Source: Terriglobia bacterium
GTDB lineage: Bacteria; Acidobacteriota; Terriglobia; Terriglobales; Acidobacteriaceae
NCBI GenBank assembly: GCA_032252755.1
Contig: JAVUPY010000062.1
Span: 1-64,000, forward strand
DNA length: 64,000 bases
Direction: 5' to 3'
The position numbers were made by a program, and so were the translations under genes. The notes beneath the pieces are model-generated. The model was not told where the DNA came from and made no database searches. It worked only from the letters and a program-made list of their open reading frames with translations. Positions 53,578-62,205 of this stretch are shown here, in pieces. Numbering within the stretch: position 1 is the first letter of the stretch; the number at the start of each line of letters is the position of its first letter.

Positions 53578-54822
53578 ATGGCTCCTTTCGCACTTTCCGA
53601 TCTTCTTGGTCAGCCGGTTTACGACAATTCCGGCGGAAAAGTGGGACGTGTGCGCGAAATCGCCATTGTTCCGCAGGACGATCCGAATCATGTTGCGGCC
53701 TTCGTCGTGAAGACCTCCGAAGGCGATCGGCTGCTCTCCAGTCACAGGGTGAAGAGCGTCAACGGCGGAGTTAGGAGCCTCGGCGCGCTCAGCGACCTGA
53801 CACCTTATAACGGTTCGGAAGGCATGTTGTTGCTGGAGCGCGACCTGCTCGATCAGCAGATCATCGACGTTCACGGCCGCAAGGTGGTTCGTGTCAACGA
53901 CGCGGTGCTGCTCGGCGAGGAAGTCAAGGACGGAACGGTCTCGCTGCGCATCGAGTCGGTCGATGTCGGCGCTCGCGGCGCGTTGCGGCGCCTGCTGCGC
54001 GGAGTGGTTCCGCACATTGCTCTGCGCGGACTGCTGGAGAGGATTCCGCCGAAGCCGATTCCGTGGGAGTTCGTGAACCTGATCGAGACCGATCCCGCGC
54101 GTCGCGTGCGCCTGAAGATCTCCTCCGATCGTCTGGCGAAGCTGCATCCAGCGGACATCGCGGACATCATCGAGGAACTCGCGCCAGCCGAACGCGACGC
54201 CGTCTTCCAGACCCTGGACGAGGAAGTCGCAGCGCAGGCACTGGAGGAGATCGACCCGAAGCTGCAGGTCTCGATCGTCAACTCGATGGGAAGCGACAAG
54301 GCCGCGGACATCGTCGAAGAGATGGACCCGGACGCTGCGGCCGACCTGCTCGCCGACCTGACTCCAGAGCAGTCGGAAGAGATACTGGAGGAAATGGAGC
54401 CGGAAGCGGCGTCCGAAGTCGGCGAACTGCTGGAGTTTCCCGAGGACACAGCCGCTGGCCGCATGACCACGGACTACATGTCCTTGGCTCCGACTGCTAC
54501 CGTGCGCGACGCGGTCTCCATGCTGAGGACCTTCGAAGGCGGCCTGGAGAGCATGAGCACCATCTACCTTGTGCGCGACGGTGAATACCTGGTGGGGGCT
54601 GTGCCGCTGGCGAAACTGGTGCTCTCAGATCCGGAAACAAAACTTCATTCGCTCGGGACCGATCCATTGATCTCGTGTCCTCCGGGAGCGGAAGAGAACG
54701 AAGTCGCGGAACTGTTTGACAAGTACAACCTGCTCACGCTTCCGGTGGTGGATGAAGAAGGAAAGCTGACAGGTGTGATCACCGCGGACGATGTGATCAG
54801 CATCCTTCGAGCGAGGCTGTAG
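53578..54822 (+). CDS. PRC-barrel / MgtE N-terminal / CBS-pair protein without transporter domain
   Basis: 414 residues, no membrane helices. The N-terminal PRC-barrel-like segment (LLGQPVYDNSGGKVGRVREIAI, about 1-75) is followed by a second similar unit, then an MgtE N-terminal superhelical domain (LAKLHPADIADIIEELAPAERDAVFQTLDEEVAAQALEEI..MDPDAAADLLADL, about 190-290) and two CBS domains (about 300-414). MgtE normally adds a C-terminal membrane channel; here only the sensor half exists. Such proteins often stand next to Nramp transporters, but none is in view. Start: ATG 53578 rather than TTG 53575. Confidence 0.88.
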   Translation: MAPFALSDLLGQPVYDNSGGKVGRVREIAIVPQDDPNHVAAFVVKTSEGDRLLSSHRVKSVNGGVRSLGALSDLTPYNGSEGMLLLERDLLDQQIIDVHGRKVVRVNDAVLLGEEVKDGTVSLRIESVDVGARGALRRLLRGVVPHIALRGLLERIPPKPIPWEFVNLIETDPARRVRLKISSDRLAKLHPADIADIIEELAPAERDAVFQTLDEEVAAQALEEIDPKLQVSIVNSMGSDKAADIVEEMDPDAAADLLADLTPEQSEEILEEMEPEAASEVGELLEFPEDTAAGRMTTDYMSLAPTATVRDAVSMLRTFEGGLESMSTIYLVRDGEYLVGAVPLAKLVLSDPETKLHSLGTDPLISCPPGAEENEVAELFDKYNLLTLPVVDEEGKLTGVITADDVISILRARL

Positions 54823-55215
54823 TTAAAGAACCTTTCCTGCGGCAATTTTCTCCACGAACGCCTTGTCTGCTTCCAGGAAGTCGAATTGCGGCAAGGTGCC
54901 TCGCTCGACCCAGCGAACGTCCTTGAAGATGCGGTTCTCGATCTCGCCTTCGTAGGCTTCGACGAGGAAGAAGTGGAGTTCGACGCCGTTTCCGTTGCGG
55001 TAGGTGTGAGCGATGGTCGCGACTTCGGGACCGACGGCCGCGCGGATTCCCAGCTCTTCCTCGAGTTCCCTTTCCAGCGCGGCTGGCGGCTCTTCGCCGG
55101 GCTCGATCTTGCCGCCGGGAAACTCCCACTGCAAAGGCATTGGCTGATGCTTCGTGCGCTGACAAATCAGCATCTGGGAGCCGCGAACGATCAATCCTGC
55201 GACGACCTGCTTCAT
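54823..55215 (-). CDS. Nudix hydrolase (MutT-like)
   Basis: 130 residues. The Nudix box is complete at residues 34-57 (GGKIEPGEEPP then AALERELEEELGI). The small size and VVAGLIVRGSQMLICQR start resemble MutT/8-oxo-dGTP diphosphatase, and REL..EEELGI fits. ATG 55215 overlaps the stop of the upstream cobalamin-binding gene (TGATG), so the pair is coupled. It ends immediately after the convergent MgtE_N gene stop. Confidence 0.9.
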   Translation of the reverse strand: MKQVVAGLIVRGSQMLICQRTKHQPMPLQWEFPGGKIEPGEEPPAALERELEEELGIRAAVGPEVATIAHTYRNGNGVELHFFLVEAYEGEIENRIFKDVRWVERGTLPQFDFLEADKAFVEKIAAGKVL

Positions 55216-56048
55216 CAGCTCGCTTTGACCTCTCTGATCTCCTCGATCTTGCGAACGCCTGGCGGTTGGTCGAACCTCTCGGGATGAAGAGCCCATGCGA
55301 TGGCTCGCAGGCCGCCTATCAGGGTTGTTGCGGGAGTATTGAGCAGTTCGTCGGCGACGCAGAAGACGCGACCGTTCTTCCCCGCATTGGTTTCGAGCCA
55401 ACCTCGATCGCGGACGATCTTCTCCAGCGGGACGCGATCTCCGGCGCCGCACCACGCGGCAAGAGTCACGTCAGGATTCATGGCGCGCACTTCTTCCGCG
55501 GCGGTCTGCGCGCCCGGAATTCCGACGAACTCTCCGCCCGCGGCTTCGACCAGCTCAGCGACCCACGTTTGCGAGGCGATTAGAGGTTTTCCCCATTCCT
55601 CGGAGAAGACTCGCAGCCTGGGGAAGAACGCGGTTGCGCGGCGAATGCGGTTAATCTCCCACTGCATCTCGCGCACTACTGCGTCGCCTCGAACGGATGC
55701 TCCCGCGATCCGAGCGATCATGCGGATATCGTCGTAGATATCTGCGAGGGTGTGCGGAGCGAGAGCGAGGAAGCGAACGCCAGCCTTCATAATCTGAAGA
55801 ACGGCTTCTTTCTGGTACGGGACCGAGGCGATTACGATGTCGGGCTTCGCCTCGAGGATCTCGTCGGCGCGAGCAGTCCAGGAGTCCTGGACGATAAGCT
55901 TCCCTCCCGTGACAACCTCGGGACAGACGTCGGCGCAGTACCTGGTGCAGGCGACGAGTTGGTCGAGTTCGCCAATATCAGCCAGCGTGAGAGTCACACT
56001 GGGCTGCAGCGACGCTATGCGGAGCTTTGCCACCTCACCATCGTCCAT
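55215..56048 (-). CDS. cobalamin/iron-siderophore-type ABC binding protein (BtuF-like)
   Basis: Helical-backbone metal/cobalamin-binding protein (COG0614-like): LRIASLQPSVTLTLADIGELDQLVACTRYC, KPDIVIASVPYQKEAVLQIMKAGVRFLAL, TWVAELVEAAGGEFVG and NAGKNGRVFCVADELLNTPATTLIGGLRAIAWALHPERF. About 277 residues from ATG 56048, which leaves no signal peptide; longer readings to 56153 or 56231 exist but would overlap the divergent gene's signal region. Because metH here needs B12, a cobamide role is plausible (inference). No transporter genes adjoin. Confidence 0.78.
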   Translation of the reverse strand: MDDGEVAKLRIASLQPSVTLTLADIGELDQLVACTRYCADVCPEVVTGGKLIVQDSWTARADEILEAKPDIVIASVPYQKEAVLQIMKAGVRFLALAPHTLADIYDDIRMIARIAGASVRGDAVVREMQWEINRIRRATAFFPRLRVFSEEWGKPLIASQTWVAELVEAAGGEFVGIPGAQTAAEEVRAMNPDVTLAAWCGAGDRVPLEKIVRDRGWLETNAGKNGRVFCVADELLNTPATTLIGGLRAIAWALHPERFDQPPGVRKIEEIREVKAS

Positions 56049-56156
56049 GAGCGATGCGGGTTTCGTCAATGCGGAGAGGCACTCGCGCAGGCGTTCGGGT
56101 GTAAGATTGGCTCGTTCAAGGAGCATCTTCCCGGGGGGTGCGATACGAGCCATCGT

Positions 56157-56696
56157 ATTGTCAGAGTTCTCGGATTCGCTTTCATCGCGGTCGTATTCCT
56201 GTTCGCGACCACGACCTTTTCTTACGGCCAAGACTCGTCGCAGACTACCTCTGCGAAAGCAGCCTCAGCGAAGTCGAAGAAAGTCGCGCAATCGGGAAAG
56301 CCTGAGGAGAGCAAAAAAGTGGCACAGCCGGGCGAAGCAGGCAAAGCCGAAGCAAACGGCACTAATAAGTCTCAGCCGGCAAAGAGCGACGAAGCGAAGA
56401 AGGAAGAAGCTCCGCCGCCACCGCCCAGCCCGAAGCTGATCGAGGTTCCGCAGGACAGCGCAACCTACACGCCGCGCCCGAAGGTCGTGGCGATATTCGT
56501 GTTCACGAACGGCAACCGGATTGAGTCCGATGATTACCTGATCACGAAGGACGCGCTTTTCATCAACAAGGATGGGCAGAAGACGCGGTATCCGATCAAC
56601 ACGGTCGACCGCGCCGCGACTAAGGCCGCTAATGAGGGTCGCGGAGTGGATATCGTTTTTCCTAAATCGAGGAGCGAGTTTAATCTCGATTTCTGA
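56157..56696 (+). CDS. exported hypothetical protein with lysine/alanine-rich linker
   Basis: About 179 residues. VRVLGFAFIAVVFLFATTTFSYGQ is a signal peptide; then an Ala/Lys/Ser-rich chain and a small C-terminal domain (RPKVVAIFVFTNGNRIESDDYLITKDALFINKDGQKTRYPINTVDRAAT). No standard start codon fits the frame: ATT 56157 is the only near-start, and an upstream GTG reading (55752) runs across the divergent gene. AAGGAG is at about 56118. An ATT start or a nearby indel is possible. Function unknown. Confidence 0.55.
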   Translation: MVRVLGFAFIAVVFLFATTTFSYGQDSSQTTSAKAASAKSKKVAQSGKPEESKKVAQPGEAGKAEANGTNKSQPAKSDEAKKEEAPPPPPSPKLIEVPQDSATYTPRPKVVAIFVFTNGNRIESDDYLITKDALFINKDGQKTRYPINTVDRAATKAANEGRGVDIVFPKSRSEFNLDF

Positions 56697-56723
56697 ATTT
56701 CAAGCCTCAGCTAAAATCGATCC

Positions 56724-57080
56724 ATGTATTCGGCGCTGCTGCTCGATCATTTTCAAAATCCACGTTACGCGGGAGAATTGCCGGACGCTGATTTCACAGT
56801 CCGGCAGGAGAACCCTGTCTGCGGAGACATTCTTGAACTGTGCGCGAGAGTTCGCAAGGGAGTGATAGAGGAGATTCGGTTTCGTGCGAAGGGATGTGTT
56901 CCGACCATGGCGTGCGGTTCGGCAGCCTGCGAGTTAGCGGCAGGGAAGCCGATCTCTGAGATTCGAGAGATAAGTAAAGAGGATGTCATCGATGCGGTCG
57001 GAGGGGTTCCCAACGGGTCTGATCATGCGGCGCAGTTGGCCTTGGATACCCTCAAGAGTTTGCTTGCCGAAGTGAAATAA
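56724..57080 (+). CDS. IscU/NifU-like iron-sulfur scaffold protein, third cysteine missing
   Basis: 118 residues with the IscU-type fold: LLLDHFQNPRYAGEL, PVCGD (Cys33, Asp35), KGCVPTMACGS (Cys58) and the C-terminal H-x-x-x-LA region. At the third canonical cysteine (HCSxLA) it reads DHAAQLA, so His101 is kept but Cys is Ala102. Two extra cysteines (64 and 69) occur in the middle. It may still hold a cluster using these or may not be a scaffold. No isc or suf genes adjoin. Starts 27 bases after the preceding gene, so possibly co-transcribed. Confidence 0.82.
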   Translation: MYSALLLDHFQNPRYAGELPDADFTVRQENPVCGDILELCARVRKGVIEEIRFRAKGCVPTMACGSAACELAAGKPISEIREISKEDVIDAVGGVPNGSDHAAQLALDTLKSLLAEVK

Positions 57081-57192
57081 ACCGCAAATTCAATTTTGAA
57101 AAGATCCGGACATATTCTGACTACCCCACCCAAGACAAAGGACGGACCGGATGGGCTAACCGATGTTGCGCACGGAGAGAACTGCTAATCTC

Positions 57193-57396
57193 TTACGGCC
57201 AAACCCTCTTGGCTGAGTCCGAGCGCGGAGCTTCCACGGGCTTCGGGATCGAGGCGGCGCGGACGGGTTCTTCGACGACGCCGAGCGGGTTTTCGTCTTC
57301 GAGGATCTGGGCGGCGCAGCGGAGTTTGTCGATCTGCTCCATGAGCTGCCGGACCTGCTGTTCTTTTTCGCGAATGACTGCGTGAATATCCTTCAT
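57193..57396 (-). CDS. small coiled-coil protein
   Basis: 67 residues from ATG 57396 with GGGGAGAACG upstream. Residues 5-35 (HAVIREKEQQVRQLMEQIDKLRCAAQILEDE) form a probable coiled coil; the rest is Pro-rich. No family recognised. The longer reading to 57738 is composed of poor sequence and is rejected. Plausible small real gene. Confidence 0.55.
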   Translation of the reverse strand: MKDIHAVIREKEQQVRQLMEQIDKLRCAAQILEDENPLGVVEEPVRAASIPKPVEAPRSDSAKRVWP

Positions 57397-57737
57397 CGTT
57401 CTCCCCTGAAACTTACTTGCATAGCCATCGATAGCGCGGCTCAGATCGAGCCACCGAGCCATAGGGCCATCGTGCCATCGGAAATCAAAACGGCCCGGGC
57501 ACCGGATCAGTTCATCCCCTAGGGCTGAACGACCTACGCCGACCCACTGGCCAAGTTTCGCGCCGAATTGGATTTCCGGCCAATTACTAATGGCCAATCG
57601 CAGGGTGCACTTCCGATTACTGATGTTCTTCGGTTTCAGGAGCTTAGCGCTGATAACCGTGACATGATTGGGCACAAGCCTCCTCAAACACCCAGCGGTG
57701 TTTGCAGCGGGCGCGTCACTTTCAAAGGGAGTGCACA
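57397..57737. other. non-coding gap before the GAF-TonB gene
   Basis: About 340 bases. Contains short repeat-like phrases (GGCCAATTACTAATGGCCAATCG, GCCATAGGGCCATCGTGCCATCG) but no gene. It must include the promoter of the divergent GAF-TonB gene; no confident -35/-10 found. Confidence 0.45.
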
Positions 57738-59615
57738 ATGGCTACGACGGCCAGTCACACGGCCATGGATGAATCTCTTCCAGATTTCTCCAGCCAATTT
57801 CTGAGCGATTTGCAGGGGCTGCTCGAAAAGGCGGGACGCTTCACAGGCGCTACCAGCGCAGCGATGGCTTTTGTTGAGGGCGAAGAACTCGTCACCAAGG
57901 TAAGCATGGGAGAATGCGCGCCGGATCCCGGCTCGCGCAGCCCGATCTCCGGTAGTTTCACCGGACTCTGCGTACAGCAGCACGATGTGCAGCGCTGTGA
58001 CGACGCCTCGAAGGACGAGCGCGTCGATTCCGCGGCGTGCCAGGCACTCGGCATTTCGTCGATGGTGATCGTACCGATTTCGGAAAAGCGCAGGGTGCTG
58101 GGAGTCCTGGCAGCGTTCTCGCCGAAGCCGAATGCGTTTTCGCCAACGCACGTTGCCCTGTTGCGGACGATTGCGGACATCGTGATTGAGTTGCGAAAGC
58201 GTTATCCGGCAGATCCGCATCCGGCGGGATTCGGTGCGACGCGGAGCGACGAGCCGATCAAGGCTGCGCCGCAGGTCGATTCGCCATTGGTTCACTCGGC
58301 GCCGGACATAGCCGCGGCCGAAATCGAGCCAACCCTCGTCAAAGCACCTGAAACCAGGGCTGCGGTGACGACCGTGCTGCCGACATTCGCTTCGGCACTG
58401 CCAGAAAAGAAATTGGAGCCGGCGGCGAGCTCTTCAGTTGAGAAGTCGGACGTGGCAATGAACCCGGCCGCCGAACTGCATGCCACGATGGCGGCGATTC
58501 CGGTACCGGAACAGAATAAGCAGGAAAAGGTCGAGCCTTTGAAGGTCGAGGTTCCGAAGCAGGAAGAAATTCGAATCACAGAGGCCAAGCCGGCAGCGGA
58601 GAAGAAACCTGTTCTCGGTCCGGTACTGGTGAAGCCTGAAGCAAAACCGAAGGTGGAGCACAGTGTCGAACTGTGGAAGCGTGAACCGCTGGTCATCAAC
58701 AATGCCGAGGAAGCGGACGAGTACGCCCGGGTGGTTCCGGACGAGCCGAAGAAGGAATCAGAAGTGGTTTCGACGGCAGCCGACATAGGTTTTACTCCAG
58801 TGACGAACGATGCCGAAGCTAATGCGCATCAGCCGATGTTTGGCTACGGATATAGCGCGAAATCAACGAGGACGGGCGGCCGCTCCATTTCGATACTTAA
58901 GGTAATCGTCGCGGTACTTGGCCTCGCGGCTTTTGCCGCAGCAGCCACCTGGTTCTTCAAATATCACTCACCGGTCGAGCAGCCGCATGCTGTACAGGCA
59001 GCGGCGCCAGGGGTTCAGCCCGCCGCGCCAGAAGCGCAGACGCTAGCGCCACGGGTCACGCCGGACGCTGCCGATGCGCAGGCGTCAACGGGCCCGGAGG
59101 TCGCAATGGTCCTGAAGAAAACGGACCTGAAACTGCCGGGCGGAAAGCATGACGCCAAGATTCCCGATTCTGAAATTGTTCCGGACCAGACGATCATTCT
59201 CAACGGTGGTACGGTTCCGAAACGGATTGGTGCAGAGGAAGCAGTAGCACCACCGAAAGTTGCGGCAGATGGAACCCCTGGTATGAGTAACATTCTGAAT
59301 ATGGTGAAGCCGACCACGCAACCTAAAGCCGATTTCCAAGCTTCGACGATTTCGGCACCAGTATTGATCAAGCAGGTGGCGCCGCGATTCCCTGCCTTTG
59401 CCCGGCAGATGCATATCCAGAGCGACCGGGTGATCCTGAATGGGACTGTTGGAAAGGACGGTTCGGTTACCAGCATCAAAGTTATCCGTGGAAACCAGGT
59501 ATTCGTTGGGCCCGCGATAGCGGCAGTAAAAGAATGGAAATACAAACCGGCCATACTGAACGGCCAGCCCACGCCCTCGACGGTTGAAATCGTAGTGAAC
59601 TTCGTGGATCGCTGA
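57738..59615 (+). CDS. GAF-transmembrane-TonB C-terminal fusion protein
   Basis: 625 residues. A GAF domain occupies about 15-160 (LLEKAGRFTGATSAAMAFVEGE..GSFTGLCVQQ..GISSMVIVPISEKRRVLGVLAAFS). A long Pro/Glu/Lys-rich linker follows to about 385, then one membrane helix (KVIVAVLGLAAFAAAATWFF, about 389-408), a second linker, and a C-terminal TonB domain (about 540-625: RFPAFARQMHIQSDRVILNGTVGKDGSVTSIKVIRGNQVFVGPAIAAVKEWKYKPAILNGQP). The GAF would be cytoplasmic and the TonB part periplasmic. ATG 57738 follows AAAGGGA. Terminator at 59638. Possibly signal-gated energy coupling (inference). Confidence 0.85.
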   Translation: MATTASHTAMDESLPDFSSQFLSDLQGLLEKAGRFTGATSAAMAFVEGEELVTKVSMGECAPDPGSRSPISGSFTGLCVQQHDVQRCDDASKDERVDSAACQALGISSMVIVPISEKRRVLGVLAAFSPKPNAFSPTHVALLRTIADIVIELRKRYPADPHPAGFGATRSDEPIKAAPQVDSPLVHSAPDIAAAEIEPTLVKAPETRAAVTTVLPTFASALPEKKLEPAASSSVEKSDVAMNPAAELHATMAAIPVPEQNKQEKVEPLKVEVPKQEEIRITEAKPAAEKKPVLGPVLVKPEAKPKVEHSVELWKREPLVINNAEEADEYARVVPDEPKKESEVVSTAADIGFTPVTNDAEANAHQPMFGYGYSAKSTRTGGRSISILKVIVAVLGLAAFAAAATWFFKYHSPVEQPHAVQAAAPGVQPAAPEAQTLAPRVTPDAADAQASTGPEVAMVLKKTDLKLPGGKHDAKIPDSEIVPDQTIILNGGTVPKRIGAEEAVAPPKVAADGTPGMSNILNMVKPTTQPKADFQASTISAPVLIKQVAPRFPAFARQMHIQSDRVILNGTVGKDGSVTSIKVIRGNQVFVGPAIAAVKEWKYKPAILNGQPTPSTVEIVVNFVDR

Positions 59616-59637
59616 ACCTCTGATGAACGCATGACCG

Positions 59638-59661
59638 CCCCGGCACTCTGCCGGGGTTTTT
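59638..59661 (+). terminator. rho-independent terminator after the GAF-TonB gene
   Basis: CCCCGGC (59638-59644), loop ACTCT, GCCGGGG (59650-59656), then TTTTT. Confidence 0.93.
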
Positions 59662-59770
59662 CACTGTCGTTGACATTTTCACTGTGCAACGTGCAAACTA
59701 ACGACTCCCGGGTGATAGCGGATTTTTCCGCTCCGTAGCGGTCTGCGCGGCGCACGGAAGACATTAACTG

Positions 59771-60217
59771 ATGAACGCGACCAGGGTCTCATACACGCTG
59801 GACTCCTCGTTGGAGAGCGTGAACAAGGCGGAAGAGACTGCCACAGAGTTCGCCACCAAGACCGGATTCGATCCGGAGGAGGTGCAGCGGATCTCGATGG
59901 CGGTTCGTGAAGCCACGGTGAATGCCGTCCTGCATGGTAATTCATATGACCCTCGCAAGAAGGTGCATATCGCGTTTGAGGCCGCAGGCGATGCCCTGAC
60001 GGTTACGGTTCGGGACGAGGGCAAGGGACTGGATCAGGAAGAAATTCCCGATCCTCTCGCCCCTGAGAATCTTTTGAAGCAGTCAGGACGTGGCATTTTC
60101 CTTATTCGGGCTTTCATGGATGAAGTCCGCTTCCGTAACATGGAACCCGGCACAGAAGTTACTTTGATCAAGAGGCTGTCCGGTGACTCCCGCGACGGCA
60201 AGGAGGCTTCCCAGTGA
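59771..60217 (+). CDS. RsbW-like serine kinase/anti-sigma factor (HATPase)
   Basis: 148 residues of the GHKL ATPase type found in anti-sigma regulatory kinases. N-box RISMAVREATVNAVLHGN, G1 VRDEGKGLD, and G2 SGRGIFLIRAFMDEV are intact. These phosphorylate STAS antagonists and hold a sigma factor. Its stop overlaps the next gene's GTG start, a partner-switch pair. No sigma factor gene adjoins. Confidence 0.9.
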   Translation: MNATRVSYTLDSSLESVNKAEETATEFATKTGFDPEEVQRISMAVREATVNAVLHGNSYDPRKKVHIAFEAAGDALTVTVRDEGKGLDQEEIPDPLAPENLLKQSGRGIFLIRAFMDEVRFRNMEPGTEVTLIKRLSGDSRDGKEASQ

Positions 60218-60558
60218 CGATGAAAGCAAGCACCCGGCAGGTGGATGGCGTCACCATCATTGATTTGAGTGGGCGCATCACTCTCGGCGAAGGCAGCGTG
60301 GTTCTTCGCGATACCATCCGCAACTCGGTCGGACAGGGGATCAAGAAGATCGTCCTTAACCTAGGTGATGTGACCTATATCGACAGCTCGGGAATCGGCG
60401 AGCTGGTCAGCGCCTTCACCAGCGTTCGCAACCAGGGCGGCGAACTGAAGCTGCTGAACCTGACGAAGAAGGTTCATGACCTGCTCCAGATCACGAAGCT
60501 CTATACGGTCTTCGACGTGAAGGACGACGAGGCGAGCGCCATCAAGGCATTCAAGTAA
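60214..60558 (+). CDS. STAS-domain anti-anti-sigma factor (RsbV/SpoIIAA-like)
   Basis: 114 residues, a single STAS domain: VTIIDLSGRITLGEGSVVLRDTI, VLNLGDVTYIDSSGIGELVSAF with the target Ser58/Ser59. The GTG at 60214 is 7 bases from AAGGAGG and overlaps the RsbW-like stop; ATG 60220 is less well spaced. Phosphorylation by the neighbour would block its release of the sigma factor. Confidence 0.93.
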   Translation: MTMKASTRQVDGVTIIDLSGRITLGEGSVVLRDTIRNSVGQGIKKIVLNLGDVTYIDSSGIGELVSAFTSVRNQGGELKLLNLTKKVHDLLQITKLYTVFDVKDDEASAIKAFK

Positions 60559-60590
60559 TGCTTTAGCTTTTTGTCTATAAGTTGATCTCT

Positions 60591-60614
60591 AACGGCTGCC
60601 TGCGGGTAGCCGTT
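60591..60614 (+). terminator. hairpin after the rsbV-like gene
   Basis: AACGGCTGCC (60591-60600) pairs with GGTAGCCGTT (60605-60614) with one G-U pair around TGCG. No U-tract. Confidence 0.55.
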
Positions 60615-60642
60615 GGTGCTTATGGGCCATTCGTCATTCAGT

Positions 60643-62103
60643 TCACTTCCCTTCCTTTGCTTTCTTAGCGACCAGCGCCTGAACCATCTGGCCGGCGAAG
60701 TCGGCCGCGGGCGGATCCTGGTTGGCAAGCGCCACAATGGTGTATGGCGAGTTGAGCACGATGTACAACTCCGTATTCACGCCGGGATATCCGCCGCCGT
60801 GACCGACCACGGTCTCACCTTGAACATGCTCGATTTGCATGGCGTAGCCGTATTCGCCACCCCAGGGCGTTTTGCCGTGCGGCTGGGCCATTCTCTCGAA
60901 CGTAGCCTTGCTGACCAGCTTTCCATTGCGCAGGGCGGCGGCGAAGCGGATGAGGTCGTTGGCGGTGGAGAGGGCGCCGCCGGCGGGGCTGCCGATATCG
61001 GGCTTGGCGGCATGCCATGCGGCCGAAGGCCCGTTCTCGCTCATCTGCGTGTAAGGCGTCACCATGCGCGCGTCGTGATGCGGAATGTTATTGGGATCGC
61101 TGTTCTTCATTCCGGCGGGTTCGAAGATATGCTTGCGGAGGTAGTCGGGATAGGCTTCACCGGAGACCTTCTCCACAATGGCGCCGGCGAGCGTCAAGCC
61201 GGCGTTGCTGTAAGACCAACTGCTTCCGGGTTCGAATTTCGGCGGGACGTTTTCGAAGAGCGGCACGAATTCCGATGCGCGCTTTACGCCATCCTTCATC
61301 ATCTCTGGCGTACGCTTGTCGAGGAAATCTCCAAGACCGCCGGTGTGCGATAGCAACATTCCGACCGTGACTTTTTCGCGAATGGTTTGATTGCCGTACC
61401 GGGGGAAGAACTTGCCGACAACGTCGTTGTAGGAGAGCTTGCCTTGATCTACCAGCTGGCCGACGGCGGCGGCGGTGAACATCTTGCCCATGGAGCCGAG
61501 CGTGAACTGGGTATCGGCTGTGATCGGCGTTTTGTTCTCGCGATTGGCAAATCCACCAGTCGCGATGGCGATGGGCTGCGTTCCGCGCGCGACCATTACG
61601 ATGCCGGAGAAGAGGCCGGAGCCGGAGAGGCGCGCTACGGTCGACTCCACTTCTTTCTTTACGACAGCGTCACTGACGTCGTTGGGCAGTGCGGAGTCAG
61701 GAATTTCGGCGGGGCGGAAACCTATGCCGCCGAGTTTGCCGTTGCTTACCCTGAATTCGAGTCCGAGAAAGATGCCGCTCTTCTTGCCCTTCGCCGTTAG
61801 CTGGAGGTGATCCGGAGCCGACTCGTTGACCTTCACAACATCGAAGCCACCTTGCTGCGTGCATTCCTGTAACTGGGTGTCAGCTACCTCGTCGGCACTG
61901 TGCTCCTTCAGAAACGCTTCTTCACGGTTCGCGGCATTCCACTTGGCAAGGGCGTCATGATTTGGCGCGTTGCACAGGGTGAGCCATTCAGAGGCCAGCT
62001 TTCCGGTCTCTGTTTGGGGCAATTGCGCGGTTTGGGGAAAGGCAAGAACGGCAGTGAACAGGACGGAAAATGCAGCTCCTGGCAAGGAACGAAGGACTCT
62101 CAT
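60643..62103 (-). CDS. exported serine hydrolase, class C beta-lactamase-like
   Basis: 486 residues with a signal peptide (LRSLPGAAFSVLFTAVLAFPQ). An N-terminal DUF-like region is followed by the penicillin-binding fold: SMGK (SxxK; Ser near 202), YSNAG (YxN) and HGGGYPG (HxG in place of KTG). This is the beta-lactamase/esterase EstB group, more often esterase or peptidase than lactamase. GGAG precedes ATG 62103. Monocistronic. Confidence 0.88.
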   Translation of the reverse strand: MRVLRSLPGAAFSVLFTAVLAFPQTAQLPQTETGKLASEWLTLCNAPNHDALAKWNAANREEAFLKEHSADEVADTQLQECTQQGGFDVVKVNESAPDHLQLTAKGKKSGIFLGLEFRVSNGKLGGIGFRPAEIPDSALPNDVSDAVVKKEVESTVARLSGSGLFSGIVMVARGTQPIAIATGGFANRENKTPITADTQFTLGSMGKMFTAAAVGQLVDQGKLSYNDVVGKFFPRYGNQTIREKVTVGMLLSHTGGLGDFLDKRTPEMMKDGVKRASEFVPLFENVPPKFEPGSSWSYSNAGLTLAGAIVEKVSGEAYPDYLRKHIFEPAGMKNSDPNNIPHHDARMVTPYTQMSENGPSAAWHAAKPDIGSPAGGALSTANDLIRFAAALRNGKLVSKATFERMAQPHGKTPWGGEYGYAMQIEHVQGETVVGHGGGYPGVNTELYIVLNSPYTIVALANQDPPAADFAGQMVQALVAKKAKEGK

Positions 62104-62205
62104 CTGGATCTCCTGGACATTGGACGGAGGTGGCTCAAAATCGTGAAGGAGTATACGAAGAAAATCAGTGAAGAGTTCGAATAGCTTGGCAGAAATATTC
62201 TGAAG

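Noticed and set aside
60643-62103. True class C beta-lactamase
   Set aside because: SxxK and YxN are present but the third motif is HxG and the protein has an extra N-terminal region; esterase/peptidase is as likely.
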